Below, piece by piece: positions 37,694 to 47,459 of a stretch of DNA of 64,000 nt; the first letter of the stretch is position 1, and every line of letters starts with the position of its first letter. This stretch comes from Enteractinococcus fodinae (GTDB taxonomy: Bacteria > Actinomycetota > Actinomycetes > Actinomycetales > Micrococcaceae). Position numbers and translations under genes: made by a program. Under the pieces are notes generated by a model. It was given only the letters and a program-made list of their open reading frames with translations, was not told where the DNA came from and did no database searches. The DNA lies in contig NZ_JAVDYJ010000001.1 of NCBI RefSeq assembly GCF_031458395.1, forward strand, positions 2,046,001-2,110,000. Reading direction: 5' to 3'.

Positions 37694-39550
37694 CTACTGT
37701 TGAAATTGAGTTGTGTATAGCTCAGCATAACGGCCGTTGGCGGCCAACAGTTCGGTATGGGTACCGCGCTCAATGATCCGCCCGGATTCCAAAACTAAGA
37801 TTTCATCGGCCTTGACCACCGTAGAGAGCCGGTGAGCAATCACGATAGCTGTTCGTGCATGCAGCGCCTCATCGAGTGCCTGCTGGACGGCAGCTTCATT
37901 GGTGGAGTCCAAGGAAGCGGTCGCCTCATCCAACACGACTGCTTCAGGCGCTGCCACCAACAACCGGGCGATGGCCATCCGCTGCCGCTCGCCACCAGAG
38001 AGACGGTACCCCCGCTCGCCCACGACGGTGTCCAACCCGGCCGGCATCTGCGCCACGACTTCGGCGAGGCGCGCATGATGCAAGATCTCCCAGAGTCGTT
38101 CGTCGGGGACATCTCGGTGCCCCAAGGTCAGGTTGTCACGAATCGAGGTGTGAAACAGATGAGAATCTTGGGTCACCATTCCGATCCGACGGTGAATGTC
38201 TTCGGCGGCCGCATCGCGCAGATCGATGCCATTGAGGGTAATGGATCCGCCGGTGACGTCATACAATCGAGAAACTAAGTTAGCGATCGTGGATTTCCCT
38301 GCACCGGAGGATCCCACCAGCGCGACAGTCTGGCCCGGTTCGACCGTGAAGCTCACATCGTGTAGCACTTGCTCGGATTCTCTGGAGTCCAACACGGCGA
38401 CTTCTTCTAAGCTCGCTAAAGAGACCTCGGAGGCGGCCGGATACTGGAAATCGACGTGATTGAACTCGATGCGCACTCCCCCGGCAGGAATCGGCTTCGG
38501 CTGGGGTGGGTCCGCAATCATCGGGCGCAAGTCCAGGACTTCAAAGATGCGTTCGAATGACACCAGCGCACTCATGAGTTCCACGCGAGCCGTCGCAAGC
38601 CCCGTCAAGGGTGCATACAGCCGGGTGAGCAGGAGTGCCATGGTGACCACTTCCCCAGCATTGAGCGTCCCCGCCAACGCCTGGTATCCGCCGATCCCAT
38701 AGACAGCTGCCAGCGCTAAGGACGAGACCAAGGTCAAGATGGTCATAAACACTGACGTCCACACGCTGATTCGGACTCCAGAGTCTCGCACGCTGTCGGC
38801 ACGCTGCGAAAAGACGCGGGATTCGTGACCTTGTTCGCCGAACAGTTTGACCAGCGTCGCGCCGGGGGCCGAGAACCGTTCGGTCATCTGGTCCCCCATG
38901 GCGGCATTGCGTTTGGCTCGTTCCCGGGTCTGGTCAGCGATGCGGTGGCCGATGGTGCGAGCCGGCAACAAGAAGACCGGTAAGAGCAGCAGCGACACCA
39001 GCGTGATCTGCCATGAAGTGGTGAACATGACCACCAGGGTCACGCCGAGGGTCACGACATTCATCACCACGGTCGGCAGGGTCCGGGCGATCGCCGTTTG
39101 GGCCCCGATCACATCGTTGTTGAGGCGTGACACGAGCGCACCGGTTCGTGCTCGCGTGAAAAACGCGATGGGCATTTTTTGGACGTGATCAAATACGTTG
39201 GTGCGCAAATCGTAAATGGTGCGCTCGCCAAGCGATGCGGACTGCCATCGCGAGATAACATTGAGCACGGCTTCAAGGATCGCGACGCCAGCGATCAGTA
39301 GCGCCAAGTTGATGACCACTTGTACTTCAGACCCGTCGACGATCGCATTGACCACATCACCGGCTAAGATCGGTGAGACGACCGTCAGCACAGCGCCGAG
39401 CGCGGAAACGACCAGATAGAGCACCAGTCGGGCTCGATAGCGGGCAATAAATGTCCAGGCACGTCGGATGGTCCCGGGTTTGAGAGACTCTTGTTCTTTG
39501 CTTCGGCGTATTCCGCCCAGGGCTGCCCAGCCCGCATGATTCATGCTCAC
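37694..39550 (-). CDS. ABC transporter, fused permease and ATPase (multidrug/lipid exporter type)
   Basis: The 618-residue half-transporter has six membrane helices in the first 330 residues and a C-terminal ATPase with Walker A LVGSSGAGKSTIANL (about 420), the signature LSGGERQRMAIARLL (about 525), Walker B VVLDEATASLDS and a switch His in IVIAHRLST. It would dimerise to export a hydrophobic compound, like MsbA or BmrA. The GTG start at 39550 has GAAGGA 9 nt upstream; an ATG two codons later is also possible. It is followed closely by the methyltransferase gene. Confidence 0.93.
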   Translation of the reverse strand: MSMNHAGWAALGGIRRSKEQESLKPGTIRRAWTFIARYRARLVLYLVVSALGAVLTVVSPILAGDVVNAIVDGSEVQVVINLALLIAGVAILEAVLNVISRWQSASLGERTIYDLRTNVFDHVQKMPIAFFTRARTGALVSRLNNDVIGAQTAIARTLPTVVMNVVTLGVTLVVMFTTSWQITLVSLLLLPVFLLPARTIGHRIADQTRERAKRNAAMGDQMTERFSAPGATLVKLFGEQGHESRVFSQRADSVRDSGVRISVWTSVFMTILTLVSSLALAAVYGIGGYQALAGTLNAGEVVTMALLLTRLYAPLTGLATARVELMSALVSFERIFEVLDLRPMIADPPQPKPIPAGGVRIEFNHVDFQYPAASEVSLASLEEVAVLDSRESEQVLHDVSFTVEPGQTVALVGSSGAGKSTIANLVSRLYDVTGGSITLNGIDLRDAAAEDIHRRIGMVTQDSHLFHTSIRDNLTLGHRDVPDERLWEILHHARLAEVVAQMPAGLDTVVGERGYRLSGGERQRMAIARLLVAAPEAVVLDEATASLDSTNEAAVQQALDEALHARTAIVIAHRLSTVVKADEILVLESGRIIERGTHTELLAANGRYAELYTTQFQQ

Positions 39551-39603
39551 CTATGTCAGTCCTTCTTTTTTATCCCCAACATGCCAACACATCTTGTGCG
39601 GAA

Positions 39604-39855
39604 CTATTCCCTCGTCAGGTGCTGGCGCATGAACTGTATCGAGGCCCGGTGGGCGCGTTCGAATGATGCCATGTGGCTGCCCTGGGCCAGTCCTGCTGCA
39701 TAACCGGCAATAAATCCCACAAGGACACCGGCCTCGCGGGGCTCTTCCTCGAGCTGGTGGCTAAGGCCTTGAAGCGCACCGAGATCAACGTCTACGGGAT
39801 CGATCTCAAGTGCTGTGAGAAGTTCTGTGGCCCACGTTGGGAGAGGTTGTGTCAT
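39604..39855 (-). CDS. Small protein, DUF6457-like
   Basis: This 83-residue protein (MTQPLPTWATELLTALEID at the start) contains AGVLVGFIAGYAAGLAQG, which resembles the DUF6457 family found alone or fused to molybdopterin-guanine dinucleotide synthesis proteins. The resemblance is by eye. It lies between the ABC exporter and the NlpC/P60 gene, on the same strand as both, and the NlpC terminator lies just upstream of its start. Confidence 0.6.
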   Translation of the reverse strand: MTQPLPTWATELLTALEIDPVDVDLGALQGLSHQLEEEPREAGVLVGFIAGYAAGLAQGSHMASFERAHRASIQFMRQHLTRE

Positions 39856-39878
39856 GAGTATAACCCTGTCGTTAAATG

Positions 39879-39914
39879 CAACAAGGTCTCTCCTGTTGAG
39901 GAGAGACCTTGTTG
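39879..39914 (-). terminator. Terminator of the NlpC/P60 gene
   Basis: A perfect 15-bp stem (39879-39893 with 39900-39914) with a 6-nt loop lies 21 bp after the NlpC/P60 stop. No T-run follows, as is common for actinobacterial terminators. Confidence 0.8.
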
Positions 39915-39935
39915 TGCAGTTGTATGAGAGAAGAC

Positions 39936-40772
39936 CTAGCCGACGTAGGTGTAGTAGCCCATCAGCGGGTTGCGGTCTACGCTGTGCAGGATGGTGCCAA
40001 CCGATGGGTTCTGAGCCCCGATCATCTGGCCGTTGCCAACGTAGATGCCCACGTGTGAGCCGCCGTTTTGGAAGACGAGGTCACCAGGCTGTGGGCTGGA
40101 AGTGCGAACGAACTTGCCTGAGCCCAAGATAGCTGAGGTGCTCGATGGAATGTTAATGCCAGCTTGTGCGTAAGCCCACGCGGTGAAGCCGGAGCAGTCC
40201 CAACCGGCTGGAGTCTTGCCGCCCCAGACGTATGGTTTGCCAACGCCCGAGTATGCTGCCGAGACGACGCCACCCAGGGAGCCCGAAGCGGTCGGTGCTG
40301 GCTGAGCCTCTGGTTCTTCAGTCGAGGCGGTCTCGGTGGTGCTGGCCGAGGTTGGTTCAGGAGCCGAGGTTTCGGTGGACTCTGCGGTCTCTGCAGTAAC
40401 TGGTTCGAGGTTGACTTCTTCCTCGACAGTTTCTTCGACCGGTGCTGGTTCTGGCTCTGGTTCAGGCGCCGGAGTCGTCGTCAGATCAGCGCGACCCAGG
40501 TCGAGACGAACGCTATTGGTGGCAGTGATGACGTCGGTGTTACCCGAGGTGCGTTCGAGTTTGAAGTTTGTAGCTGGCAGCGTCGATGTTTCACGATCGG
40601 TCTGCACAGGAGCAGCGTTGGCTGCAGGTGCTGCGGTCAGCACCATACCGGAAGCGGCTGCGATGACAGCGGCCTGACGACCTGAGCGGCCAATAACCTG
40701 GGTCATCGCTTCTAGCGTTGCACCCTTCTCAGGAGTGGCACGGTGACGTGCAGTGGAAATGCGCTTCGACAC
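39936..40772 (-). CDS. Secreted NlpC/P60 peptidoglycan hydrolase
   Basis: The 278-residue protein has a long signal peptide (basic residues to about 30, then GRSGRQAAVIAAASGMVLTAA and an ANA-A cleavage site near 53), a Pro/Glu/Thr-rich linker (about 95-160) and an NlpC/P60 domain (about 165-278): catalytic Cys in DCSGFTAWAYAQAG, His in GSHVGIYVGNGQM, and a final polar residue. It cleaves peptide stems of the cell wall. I start it at GTG 40772, 8 nt after GAGAGG; the upstream in-frame extension lies in the structured leader. Its promoter (GTGACA-17-TAGGCT, minus strand) is about 150 nt upstream. Confidence 0.92.
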   Translation of the reverse strand: MSKRISTARHRATPEKGATLEAMTQVIGRSGRQAAVIAAASGMVLTAAPAANAAPVQTDRETSTLPATNFKLERTSGNTDVITATNSVRLDLGRADLTTTPAPEPEPEPAPVEETVEEEVNLEPVTAETAESTETSAPEPTSASTTETASTEEPEAQPAPTASGSLGGVVSAAYSGVGKPYVWGGKTPAGWDCSGFTAWAYAQAGINIPSSTSAILGSGKFVRTSSPQPGDLVFQNGGSHVGIYVGNGQMIGAQNPSVGTILHSVDRNPLMGYYTYVG

Positions 40773-40784
40773 GTAAATTACCTC

Positions 40785-40957
40785 TCTCATGTGCTCGGTG
40801 CCTGTTCGACTCCACTCCGCCATGAACATTGTGTGAACAACTGCAATGTTTTGCCAGCCAGCCGCGGAGTGCAGGAGCAAACTGGTGGCCGGTGCTGAAA
40901 TCACGTTTTGTTATCAGCACCGAGAGCTAGCCTAATAGAACTACAACAGATTGTCAC
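40785..40957 (-). promoter_or_regulatory. Promoter and structured 5' leader of the NlpC/P60 gene
   Basis: The minus-strand -35 GTGACA (40957-40952) and -10 TAGGCT (40934-40929) are 17 bp apart. The leader then contains CTCGGTGC (40924-40917), which pairs with GCACCGAG (40801-40794) close to the ribosome binding site, enclosing the whole leader. The same 5' segment can instead form a local hairpin GGTGCTGA/TCAGCACC (40921-40914 with 40898-40891). Inside are CACTCCGC/GCGGAGTG (40871-40864 with 40820-40813) and AACATTG/CAATGTT. Two exclusive folds suggest a regulatory RNA. Confidence 0.6.
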
Positions 40958-41116
40958 ATTCAGATAACGTTTAGTTGAGTCTCGACACTGTTGAATTCTT
41001 TACTTCCGCATAATGGCGCCGAAGTAGGCGAATAACTTTCCGTGACACACCTTTGCAAAAGCGTTATGTTTGGCTCCCTGAACGACCCCACCGAGCGCCC
41101 TAAGATCACGATTTGG

Positions 41117-41848
41117 TTACCGAACCCTGACAACTCGCACATGGGCGGCTGTGTCTTCCGAAATTTCTAGACCCAACTCCGAGATATCCGTCAGCTCACC
41201 CGGCAGAGCTGTACCGCGCTCGAGGGTTCGCACGGCCACATAGCCCTCAGCTGGCTCGGCAACCAGGATCGCACCCGGTTGAATGCCAGCCGCAGCGAAC
41301 TGAGCCAGCAGGTCCGGATCGGTCTGGATGGCTTCTGTCAGTACCTTGACCTCAAAGGTCCCGGCCTCTTGCAGTGCTACTGTCAGCGGTTGTCCTTCAT
41401 AGGGCATCGGATGCAGGCCCGTCGAGGGGCCACCAAGTTCCTCCAGCAGCGGTATTTGGTTGCCGAACGGGGAGTTCGATGGCGAATCCAGTAAGACCAT
41501 CAACCGTTGTTCAACCTGATCACTCATCACATGTTCCCACCGGCAGGCTTCTTCGTGCACGTACGCCCAGTCCAAACCAATGACATCAGCTAAGAGCCGT
41601 TCGGCCAGTCGGTGTTTACGCATCACCGTGGCGGCAGCGTTAAGGCCCTCTTCAGTGAGTTCTAACCGGCGATCCGGAGCCACGTGCAATAAGCCGTCCC
41701 GTTCCATCCGCGCCACGGTTTGGGAGACGGTAGGCCCAGAATGTTCAAGACGCTCAGCAATGCGAGCTCGCAACGGTGCAATGCCTTCTTCCATCAATTC
41801 ATAGATGGTGCGTAGGTACATTTCCGTTGTATCAATGAGATCGGCCAC
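41117..41848 (-). CDS. DtxR/IdeR-family metal-dependent regulator
   Basis: This 243-residue regulator has a winged helix (about 4-65), a dimerisation and metal-binding domain (65-140) and a C-terminal SH3-like domain. Starting at GTG 41848, where AAGGA is 8 nt upstream, places every classical DtxR ligand at its canonical position: Met10, His79, Glu83, His98, Cys102, Glu105 and His106. That agreement decides the start over GTG 41854. Cys102 and Met10 favour iron sensing as in DtxR/IdeR over MntR. No clear iron box was found in the window, so targets are unknown. It is divergent from serC. Confidence 0.93.
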   Translation of the reverse strand: MADLIDTTEMYLRTIYELMEEGIAPLRARIAERLEHSGPTVSQTVARMERDGLLHVAPDRRLELTEEGLNAAATVMRKHRLAERLLADVIGLDWAYVHEEACRWEHVMSDQVEQRLMVLLDSPSNSPFGNQIPLLEELGGPSTGLHPMPYEGQPLTVALQEAGTFEVKVLTEAIQTDPDLLAQFAAAGIQPGAILVAEPAEGYVAVRTLERGTALPGELTDISELGLEISEDTAAHVRVVRVR

Positions 41849-42075
41849 TGCCACGTTCCTTCAGTTGCGCTATGCATCGTTATTCCGATTGGTTCATATT
41901 TATCATACGTTCGGTTCGAACAATCAGCCAGAAGATATCCACAGCCCTTCACATCCGGCTGTCATCTTCACCACGTATGCCCTCGTGTCGGTGTCACACG
42001 AAGCCCAGGAAGATGCTCGGCCCGGTTTGGGGTCCACAATGGAATATGTAACCTGCCACCTTGTTGAAGGAGTAG

Positions 42076-43203
<1,128 letters not shown>

Positions 43204-43218
43204 CACCCGCTGGCAGTT

Positions 43219-43260
43219 AAACAATTACAGCGCCGAGTTTTCTCGGCGCTGTAATTGTTT
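43219..43260. terminator. Bidirectional terminator between serC and DUF3027
   Basis: A perfect 19-bp stem (43219-43237 with 43242-43260) closes a TTTT loop; both sides end in AT-rich AAACAATTAC/GTAATTGTTT, giving T-rich tails in both directions. Confidence 0.9.
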
Positions 43261-43270
43261 CAGAAATGCT

Positions 43271-43891
43271 CTAGTCCTTTTTATCCGCCTTAGCCTTACG
43301 GCCAGACTTCTGTTTCTTCTGACGCGCGGCTTTGGCCCGACGGCGCTTCGCTTCGCGACGTGCCTGTTTCTTGTGTTCTTCTTGCTCTGCCTCGGATAGC
43401 TGCTTGACCTGTTCCTGCGGCTCTTTTTCTGGGCCGTAGCCAGCGGCCTCGAGTGCCTTGGCTGGATCTTCACCGGCCGCGATCGCATCCAAGCGAATGC
43501 GCTCTTCTTCGGAGGCACGCTCCATCCAGGGCACCCACTCGGGTGCTAACAGGGCGTTGTCCCCGGGTAACATGCCGGTCTCTGACACCGTGATGACCTT
43601 GGAGCGTGGGGCACGTGCCAGGGTCGCATAGAACGTCCAGCCGCGATAGCCAGGGACTTCGGCCTCGAACCGGTGGGTGACGACTCGTTCGTCGTCAGCG
43701 ACCGCACCGAGGTGGTCTCCGATCTCCGAATCGTCGGCGAAGTCCTCAATCGCTGCTCTGGCAATGTCAACGGCTTCCGCCAGGGCGTCATCCATGCGGG
43801 GCTTCCGCGCCGGAAGGCGTGGCGAACCCAACGTTGGGTGCACCGGGTTGAGGATCGATGAGGTTTCTGTGGTCTCAGGCATCAAATGCAT
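43271..43891 (-). CDS. DUF3027 protein
   Basis: The 206-residue protein matches the actinobacterial DUF3027 family: GDHLGAVADDERVVTHRFEAE, PGYRGWTFYATLARAPRSK, and MLPGDNALLAPEWVPWMERAS are its conserved blocks. The function is unknown. The C-terminal 50 residues are a basic Lys/Arg-rich tail (KKQARREAKRRRAKAARQKK) that could bind nucleic acid. It overlaps the cold-shock gene by 17 nt, so both are translated from one message. Confidence 0.9.
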   Translation of the reverse strand: MHLMPETTETSSILNPVHPTLGSPRLPARKPRMDDALAEAVDIARAAIEDFADDSEIGDHLGAVADDERVVTHRFEAEVPGYRGWTFYATLARAPRSKVITVSETGMLPGDNALLAPEWVPWMERASEEERIRLDAIAAGEDPAKALEAAGYGPEKEPQEQVKQLSEAEQEEHKKQARREAKRRRAKAARQKKQKSGRKAKADKKD

Positions 43892-44258
43892 CAGCCACCC
43901 TTCGCATAATGGTGGCCATTTGTTCGGCCTGTTTGGATGCCGGATACCGGCCAGCGCGTAGCCCGTTAGAGGCGGTATCCAACATGCGGATCAGATCGTC
44001 TACGATCCCGGCCATGTCTTGCGCCTTAGGACGCGTGGCGCGTACGACCGACGGGAGTTTATCAAGCACCTCAACGGAAAGGGCTTGCGGCCCACGGCGC
44101 GAATCGACGACCCCGAATTCGACACGAGTACCCGGGCGCAACTGCGTGACACCATCGGGCAAGGCCGACGACGGCAGGTGAATATCATCACCGTCGTCGG
44201 TGGTGATGAACCCGAAGCCTTTATTATGATCGTAAAATTTAACTCTGCCGGTTGGCAT
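43875..44258 (-). CDS. Cold-shock domain protein with C-terminal extension
   Basis: The N-terminal 65 residues form a CSD (RVKFYDHNKGFGFITTDDG with RNP1-like KGFGFI, and DDIHLPSSAL for RNP2). A 60-residue extension follows, rich in charged helices, as in actinobacterial CspB-like proteins of this size (127 residues). It binds single-stranded RNA or DNA. The ATG has AAGGA about 10 nt upstream. It heads a two-gene unit with DUF3027. Confidence 0.92.
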   Translation of the reverse strand: MPTGRVKFYDHNKGFGFITTDDGDDIHLPSSALPDGVTQLRPGTRVEFGVVDSRRGPQALSVEVLDKLPSVVRATRPKAQDMAGIVDDLIRMLDTASNGLRAGRYPASKQAEQMATIMRRVADAFDA

Positions 44259-44415
44259 AGATGTTCGTATCCTTCGTCACATACTTGATTCACAAAGGGT
44301 TCCCGTCACGCACCGACATGAGTGCGGCTACAGGAACCCCAAAAGCCTATCGGAGGCTAGTATAACGCCAATCGGTCGCGCCTTTCGCAATGGACCGCCA
44401 CCTGTGCTGCAAGCG

Positions 44416-44421
44416 TAGAAT
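44416..44421 (+). promoter_or_regulatory. -10 box TAGAAT, leaderless start
   Basis: TAGAAT ends exactly 7 nt before ATG 44429; no ribosome binding site intervenes, so the message probably begins at the start codon. Confidence 0.45.
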
Positions 44422-44428
44422 GACGCCC

Positions 44429-44680
44429 ATGACTGCACAACATTCTCGAAACCTTGATGCGACCCCCGCCTGGATCTCCACCCTGGTGTGGCTTGGCGCA
44501 GCCATCGTGGTGATCTCTTTTCTAGCACTGATCGGAGTGCTGATCTATTACTTTGTCGGGGTCACTCCCGCGACGTGGTTATTCTGGTTGGCTCTGCTGG
44601 CATTCCCCACCGGCTTCATTTTCTTGCTGATCGCGCTCGTTGGCAACATCCTGGTCCGACGCAAACGGCAACGCGCCTAA
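44429..44680 (+). CDS. Small two-helix membrane protein, unknown
   Basis: This 83-residue protein has two long membrane helices (about 17-43 and 46-73) and a basic C-terminal tail (VRRKRQRA). I do not recognise it. The start is set by the -10 box TAGAAT 7 nt upstream; two longer in-frame starts lie before it. It lies 57 bp before the response-regulator gene on the same strand and could be cotranscribed with it, although that gene has its own -10 box. Confidence 0.7.
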   Translation: MTAQHSRNLDATPAWISTLVWLGAAIVVISFLALIGVLIYYFVGVTPATWLFWLALLAFPTGFIFLLIALVGNILVRRKRQRA

Positions 44681-44737
44681 CTTGGCACTCAGGAAGCGTC
44701 CAGCTACCTTTCAGGTAAAAGTTTTTAGAATGAGCGT

Positions 44738-45445
44738 ATGACGTCGCAAAATTATGAAGCAAAACTCCTAGTCGTCGACGACGAACCCAACATTCGCGAA
44801 CTGCTTTCCACCTCGTTGCGGTTCGCTGGATTCGAAGTGGTCGCCGCTGCCAACGGTCGCGAAGCACTCGAAGCTGCAGAGACCCATAACCCGGACCTGG
44901 CGGTACTTGACGTCATGCTGCCTGACATGGACGGATTCACCGTCACACGGAAGCTACGCGCCACCGGACGCTATTTTCCGGTGGTATTTCTCACAGCCCG
45001 TGATGACACTGAAGACAAGGTCACCGGCCTGACGGTGGGTGGCGACGATTATGTCACCAAGCCCTTTAGTCTCGATGAAGTCGTGGCCCGGATTCGTGCA
45101 GTCCTGCGTCGCACCGCTCCGGCCGAAGACGACGATGCGATCTTAGTTGTCGACGATCTCGAACTCGACGACGATGCACATGAGGTCCGCCGTGGTGGTG
45201 AAGTTGTGGACCTGTCCCCCACCGAGTTCAAACTGCTGCGCTATTTGATGATGAACCCCAACCGGGTGCTCTCCAAAGCTCAGATCCTGGATCATGTGTG
45301 GGAATACGATTTCAACGGCGACGCGTCCATCGTGGAGTCCTATATTTCATATCTGCGCCGTAAAATCGACGTCGATGACCGGCCCAAGATGATTCATACC
45401 AAACGCGGCGTCGGATATCTGCTAAGGACCCAAGACAAACGGTAA
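44738..45445 (+). CDS. OmpR-family response regulator
   Basis: The 235-residue protein has a receiver domain (about 7-120) with acidic DDEPN, phospho-acceptor Asp in VLDVMLPDMDGF, Thr in FLTARDDTEDK and Lys in VTKPFSLDE, and a C-terminal winged helix (about 135-232, LDDDAHEVRRGGEVVDLSPTEFKLL). It resembles the TcrA/PrrA group of actinobacteria. TAGAAT is 6 nt before its ATG, so it is probably leaderless. It overlaps the sensor-kinase gene by one base. Confidence 0.95.
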   Translation: MTSQNYEAKLLVVDDEPNIRELLSTSLRFAGFEVVAAANGREALEAAETHNPDLAVLDVMLPDMDGFTVTRKLRATGRYFPVVFLTARDDTEDKVTGLTVGGDDYVTKPFSLDEVVARIRAVLRRTAPAEDDDAILVVDDLELDDDAHEVRRGGEVVDLSPTEFKLLRYLMMNPNRVLSKAQILDHVWEYDFNGDASIVESYISYLRRKIDVDDRPKMIHTKRGVGYLLRTQDKR

Positions 45446-46992
45446 TGGCTCGCCCCAAACCGCTGCAATGGATAGCCCGCCGCTGGCAGGCTACCTCATT
45501 GCGCACCCAGTTGACCTTCATCACCGGGGTGTTGATGGCGCTGACCGTTGCCACCACAGCGATCCTGACAGCTTCGTTGTACCGGCAGGAGCTCATCCGT
45601 CAGATCGACGAAGATATTTTCACCAACCGCCACAACGTGTCAATGTTTCTGACCTCCATGGGTTCTGCCGGTCCCTACGACACCGGCAGCTTCCAACAGA
45701 CCATCGTGCGGTTCTACGGTGAGTCCTGGGACAACGATGGCAACCTCGTCTCGCGGATCTATTCCGAAGGCTCCGATGTGCCCGACCTCGAGCGGCTCAA
45801 CGCCAGAGAGGCCGCCGAACACGGTTCGGGTGCCTTTGTTGCCCCGGGCCTTGCGATCCCCCAGAATCAGTGGCGGGTTCAGATCTATCGTCTGGAGTCC
45901 GACAGCGGGACCGTGGCCATCGCGTTGCCCCTGGAACCGGTTGAGAGCTCGGTGGAACGTGTGACCACGCTGGTCATCACCATTGGCTTCCTGGCGACCT
46001 TAGTGGTGACCATGATTGCTTACGGCCTCGTGACCACCGCGTTCCGACCGCTGAATCGAGTGGAACGCACCGCAGCCGGTATCGCCGCCGGAGACCTCTC
46101 CAAACGTGTCCCACCCGGTGCACCCGACACTGAAGTCGGACGGCTGTCTCGTTCTTTGAACGCTATGCTGGCCCACATCGAAATCGCTTTCCGCGCCAAT
46201 GAAGAATCCGAAGAACGGATGCGACGCTTCGTCCAGGACGCATCACATGAACTGCGCACCCCGCTGGTGACCATCCGAGGCTTCTCCGAGCTTTACCGTC
46301 ACGGTGCCCTGGCCAGCGAAGAAGACGTATCCACCGCGATGAATCGCATCGAGTCCGAAGCGACCCGCATGACCCAGCTGGTAGAAGACTTACTCACCTT
46401 GGCCCGGCTCGATGAACAGCGGTCGATGGAGCCCGAACCCATTGACCTGATGGGTCTAGCGTCGGATCTGTTGGTTGATACTCGCGCGACCGCCCCGCAG
46501 CGGCACATTACCTTGACCGGGTTGTCCCCCGATCACGCCCCGGAATCTGCCCCCACGCTGGGGGATCCGCACCGCCTCCACCAGGTCATTTCGAATCTGA
46601 TGACCAACGTGTTGCGCTACACCCCGGACGATACGTCGGTCGAGATCGGCGTCGGGACCGAACCCGATGAGAGCGGTGAAATTGCCCATTCGGTCATCCA
46701 AATTCGCGATCACGGCCCCGGTATCTCGGCTGAGGATGCCGAAAAAGTTTTCCAGCGGTTCTATAGGGCTGATACATCGCGAGACCGCGACACCGGGGGC
46801 AGCGGTCTGGGGTTGGCCATTGTGGCCGGTATCGTCGGCCAGCACAACGGTACTGTCCGGCATGAGGAAACCCCCGGCGGCGGTGCCACCATGGTCGTGC
46901 GCCTGCCCTATCATCCTCTCGATCCCGAGGACGAAGATGACTGGGACGACGAAGAAGTCGAAGACTTCTCCACAGCCGATTCCGATAACTGA
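45445..46992 (+). CDS. Sensor histidine kinase
   Basis: The 515-residue kinase has two membrane segments (about 24-46 and 173-195) flanking a 125-residue extracytoplasmic sensor, a HAMP domain (about 197-250), a HisKA domain with His in FVQDASHELRTPLVTIRGF (about 275) and an HATPase domain with N box NLMTNVLRYTP, G1 DHGPGISAED and G2 GGSGLGLAIV. The C-terminal tail is very acidic (DEDDWDDEEVEDF). It overlaps the regulator gene by one base and forms a two-component system; the stimulus is unknown. Confidence 0.95.
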   Translation: MARPKPLQWIARRWQATSLRTQLTFITGVLMALTVATTAILTASLYRQELIRQIDEDIFTNRHNVSMFLTSMGSAGPYDTGSFQQTIVRFYGESWDNDGNLVSRIYSEGSDVPDLERLNAREAAEHGSGAFVAPGLAIPQNQWRVQIYRLESDSGTVAIALPLEPVESSVERVTTLVITIGFLATLVVTMIAYGLVTTAFRPLNRVERTAAGIAAGDLSKRVPPGAPDTEVGRLSRSLNAMLAHIEIAFRANEESEERMRRFVQDASHELRTPLVTIRGFSELYRHGALASEEDVSTAMNRIESEATRMTQLVEDLLTLARLDEQRSMEPEPIDLMGLASDLLVDTRATAPQRHITLTGLSPDHAPESAPTLGDPHRLHQVISNLMTNVLRYTPDDTSVEIGVGTEPDESGEIAHSVIQIRDHGPGISAEDAEKVFQRFYRADTSRDRDTGGSGLGLAIVAGIVGQHNGTVRHEETPGGGATMVVRLPYHPLDPEDEDDWDDEEVEDFSTADSDN

Positions 46993-47095
46993 CCGTTGTC
47001 CACACCCGACGATGACACAAGCCTGAATCTCGGTCAAGGTTCCTAAGCTAGCCCCATCGCACAGGCAGCGATAGAACCAATGACAGGAGAACGTT

Positions 47096-47386
47096 ATGGC
47101 TCGTATTCAGATTGATGTACAGGAACTCTTCGCCAAGGCCAGCGGCGTGCAATCAACCGCCGACCGAATTCAAGGCGAAGTCAACACCATGGACGCCGCA
47201 CTGCGCCAGCTACAAGAGTCCTGGGTCGGTACGGCATCATCAAACTTCCAAGCCGTGGTCACGGAATGGCGGGCAACCCAGCAACGCGTCGAAGAATCCC
47301 TGCGCTCCATCCGGGAGGCCATGCAGCACGCTGGGCAACAGTACGAATCGACCGAACAGGCCAACGCAGCGATGTTCCGCGGCTAG
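47096..47386 (+). CDS. WXG100-family (ESAT-6-like) protein
   Basis: The 96-residue protein is two amphipathic helices joined by the Trp-x-Gly turn (SWVGTAS, Trp43-Gly45), the WXG100 signature. Such proteins are usually secreted by a type VII system. AGGAGAACGTT precedes its ATG. No EccC ATPase or partner is in the window, so it is an orphan here. It directly follows the two-component system, 103 bp downstream. A terminator follows. Confidence 0.92.
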   Translation: MARIQIDVQELFAKASGVQSTADRIQGEVNTMDAALRQLQESWVGTASSNFQAVVTEWRATQQRVEESLRSIREAMQHAGQQYESTEQANAAMFRG

Positions 47387-47399
47387 TCCCCGCCTACCG

Positions 47400-47439
47400 A
47401 CCTTTCACCCGGGTTCCTAAATGCCACCGGGTGAAAGGT
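47400..47439 (+). terminator. Terminator after WXG100 gene
   Basis: ACCTTTCACCCGG (47400-47412) pairs perfectly with CCGGGTGAAAGGT (47427-47439), with a 14-nt loop; TTTGG follows. The -10 box of the next gene (TAGGCT, 47448-47453) comes directly after. Confidence 0.75.
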
Positions 47440-47459
47440 TTGGTGGGTAGGCTAGGGAC

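Noticed and set aside
40773-40957. ydaO/c-di-AMP riboswitch before the NlpC/P60 gene
   Set aside because: The gene context fits but the conserved bases of that class (for example the GUAGGCG tract) are not seen, so I list only a structured leader.
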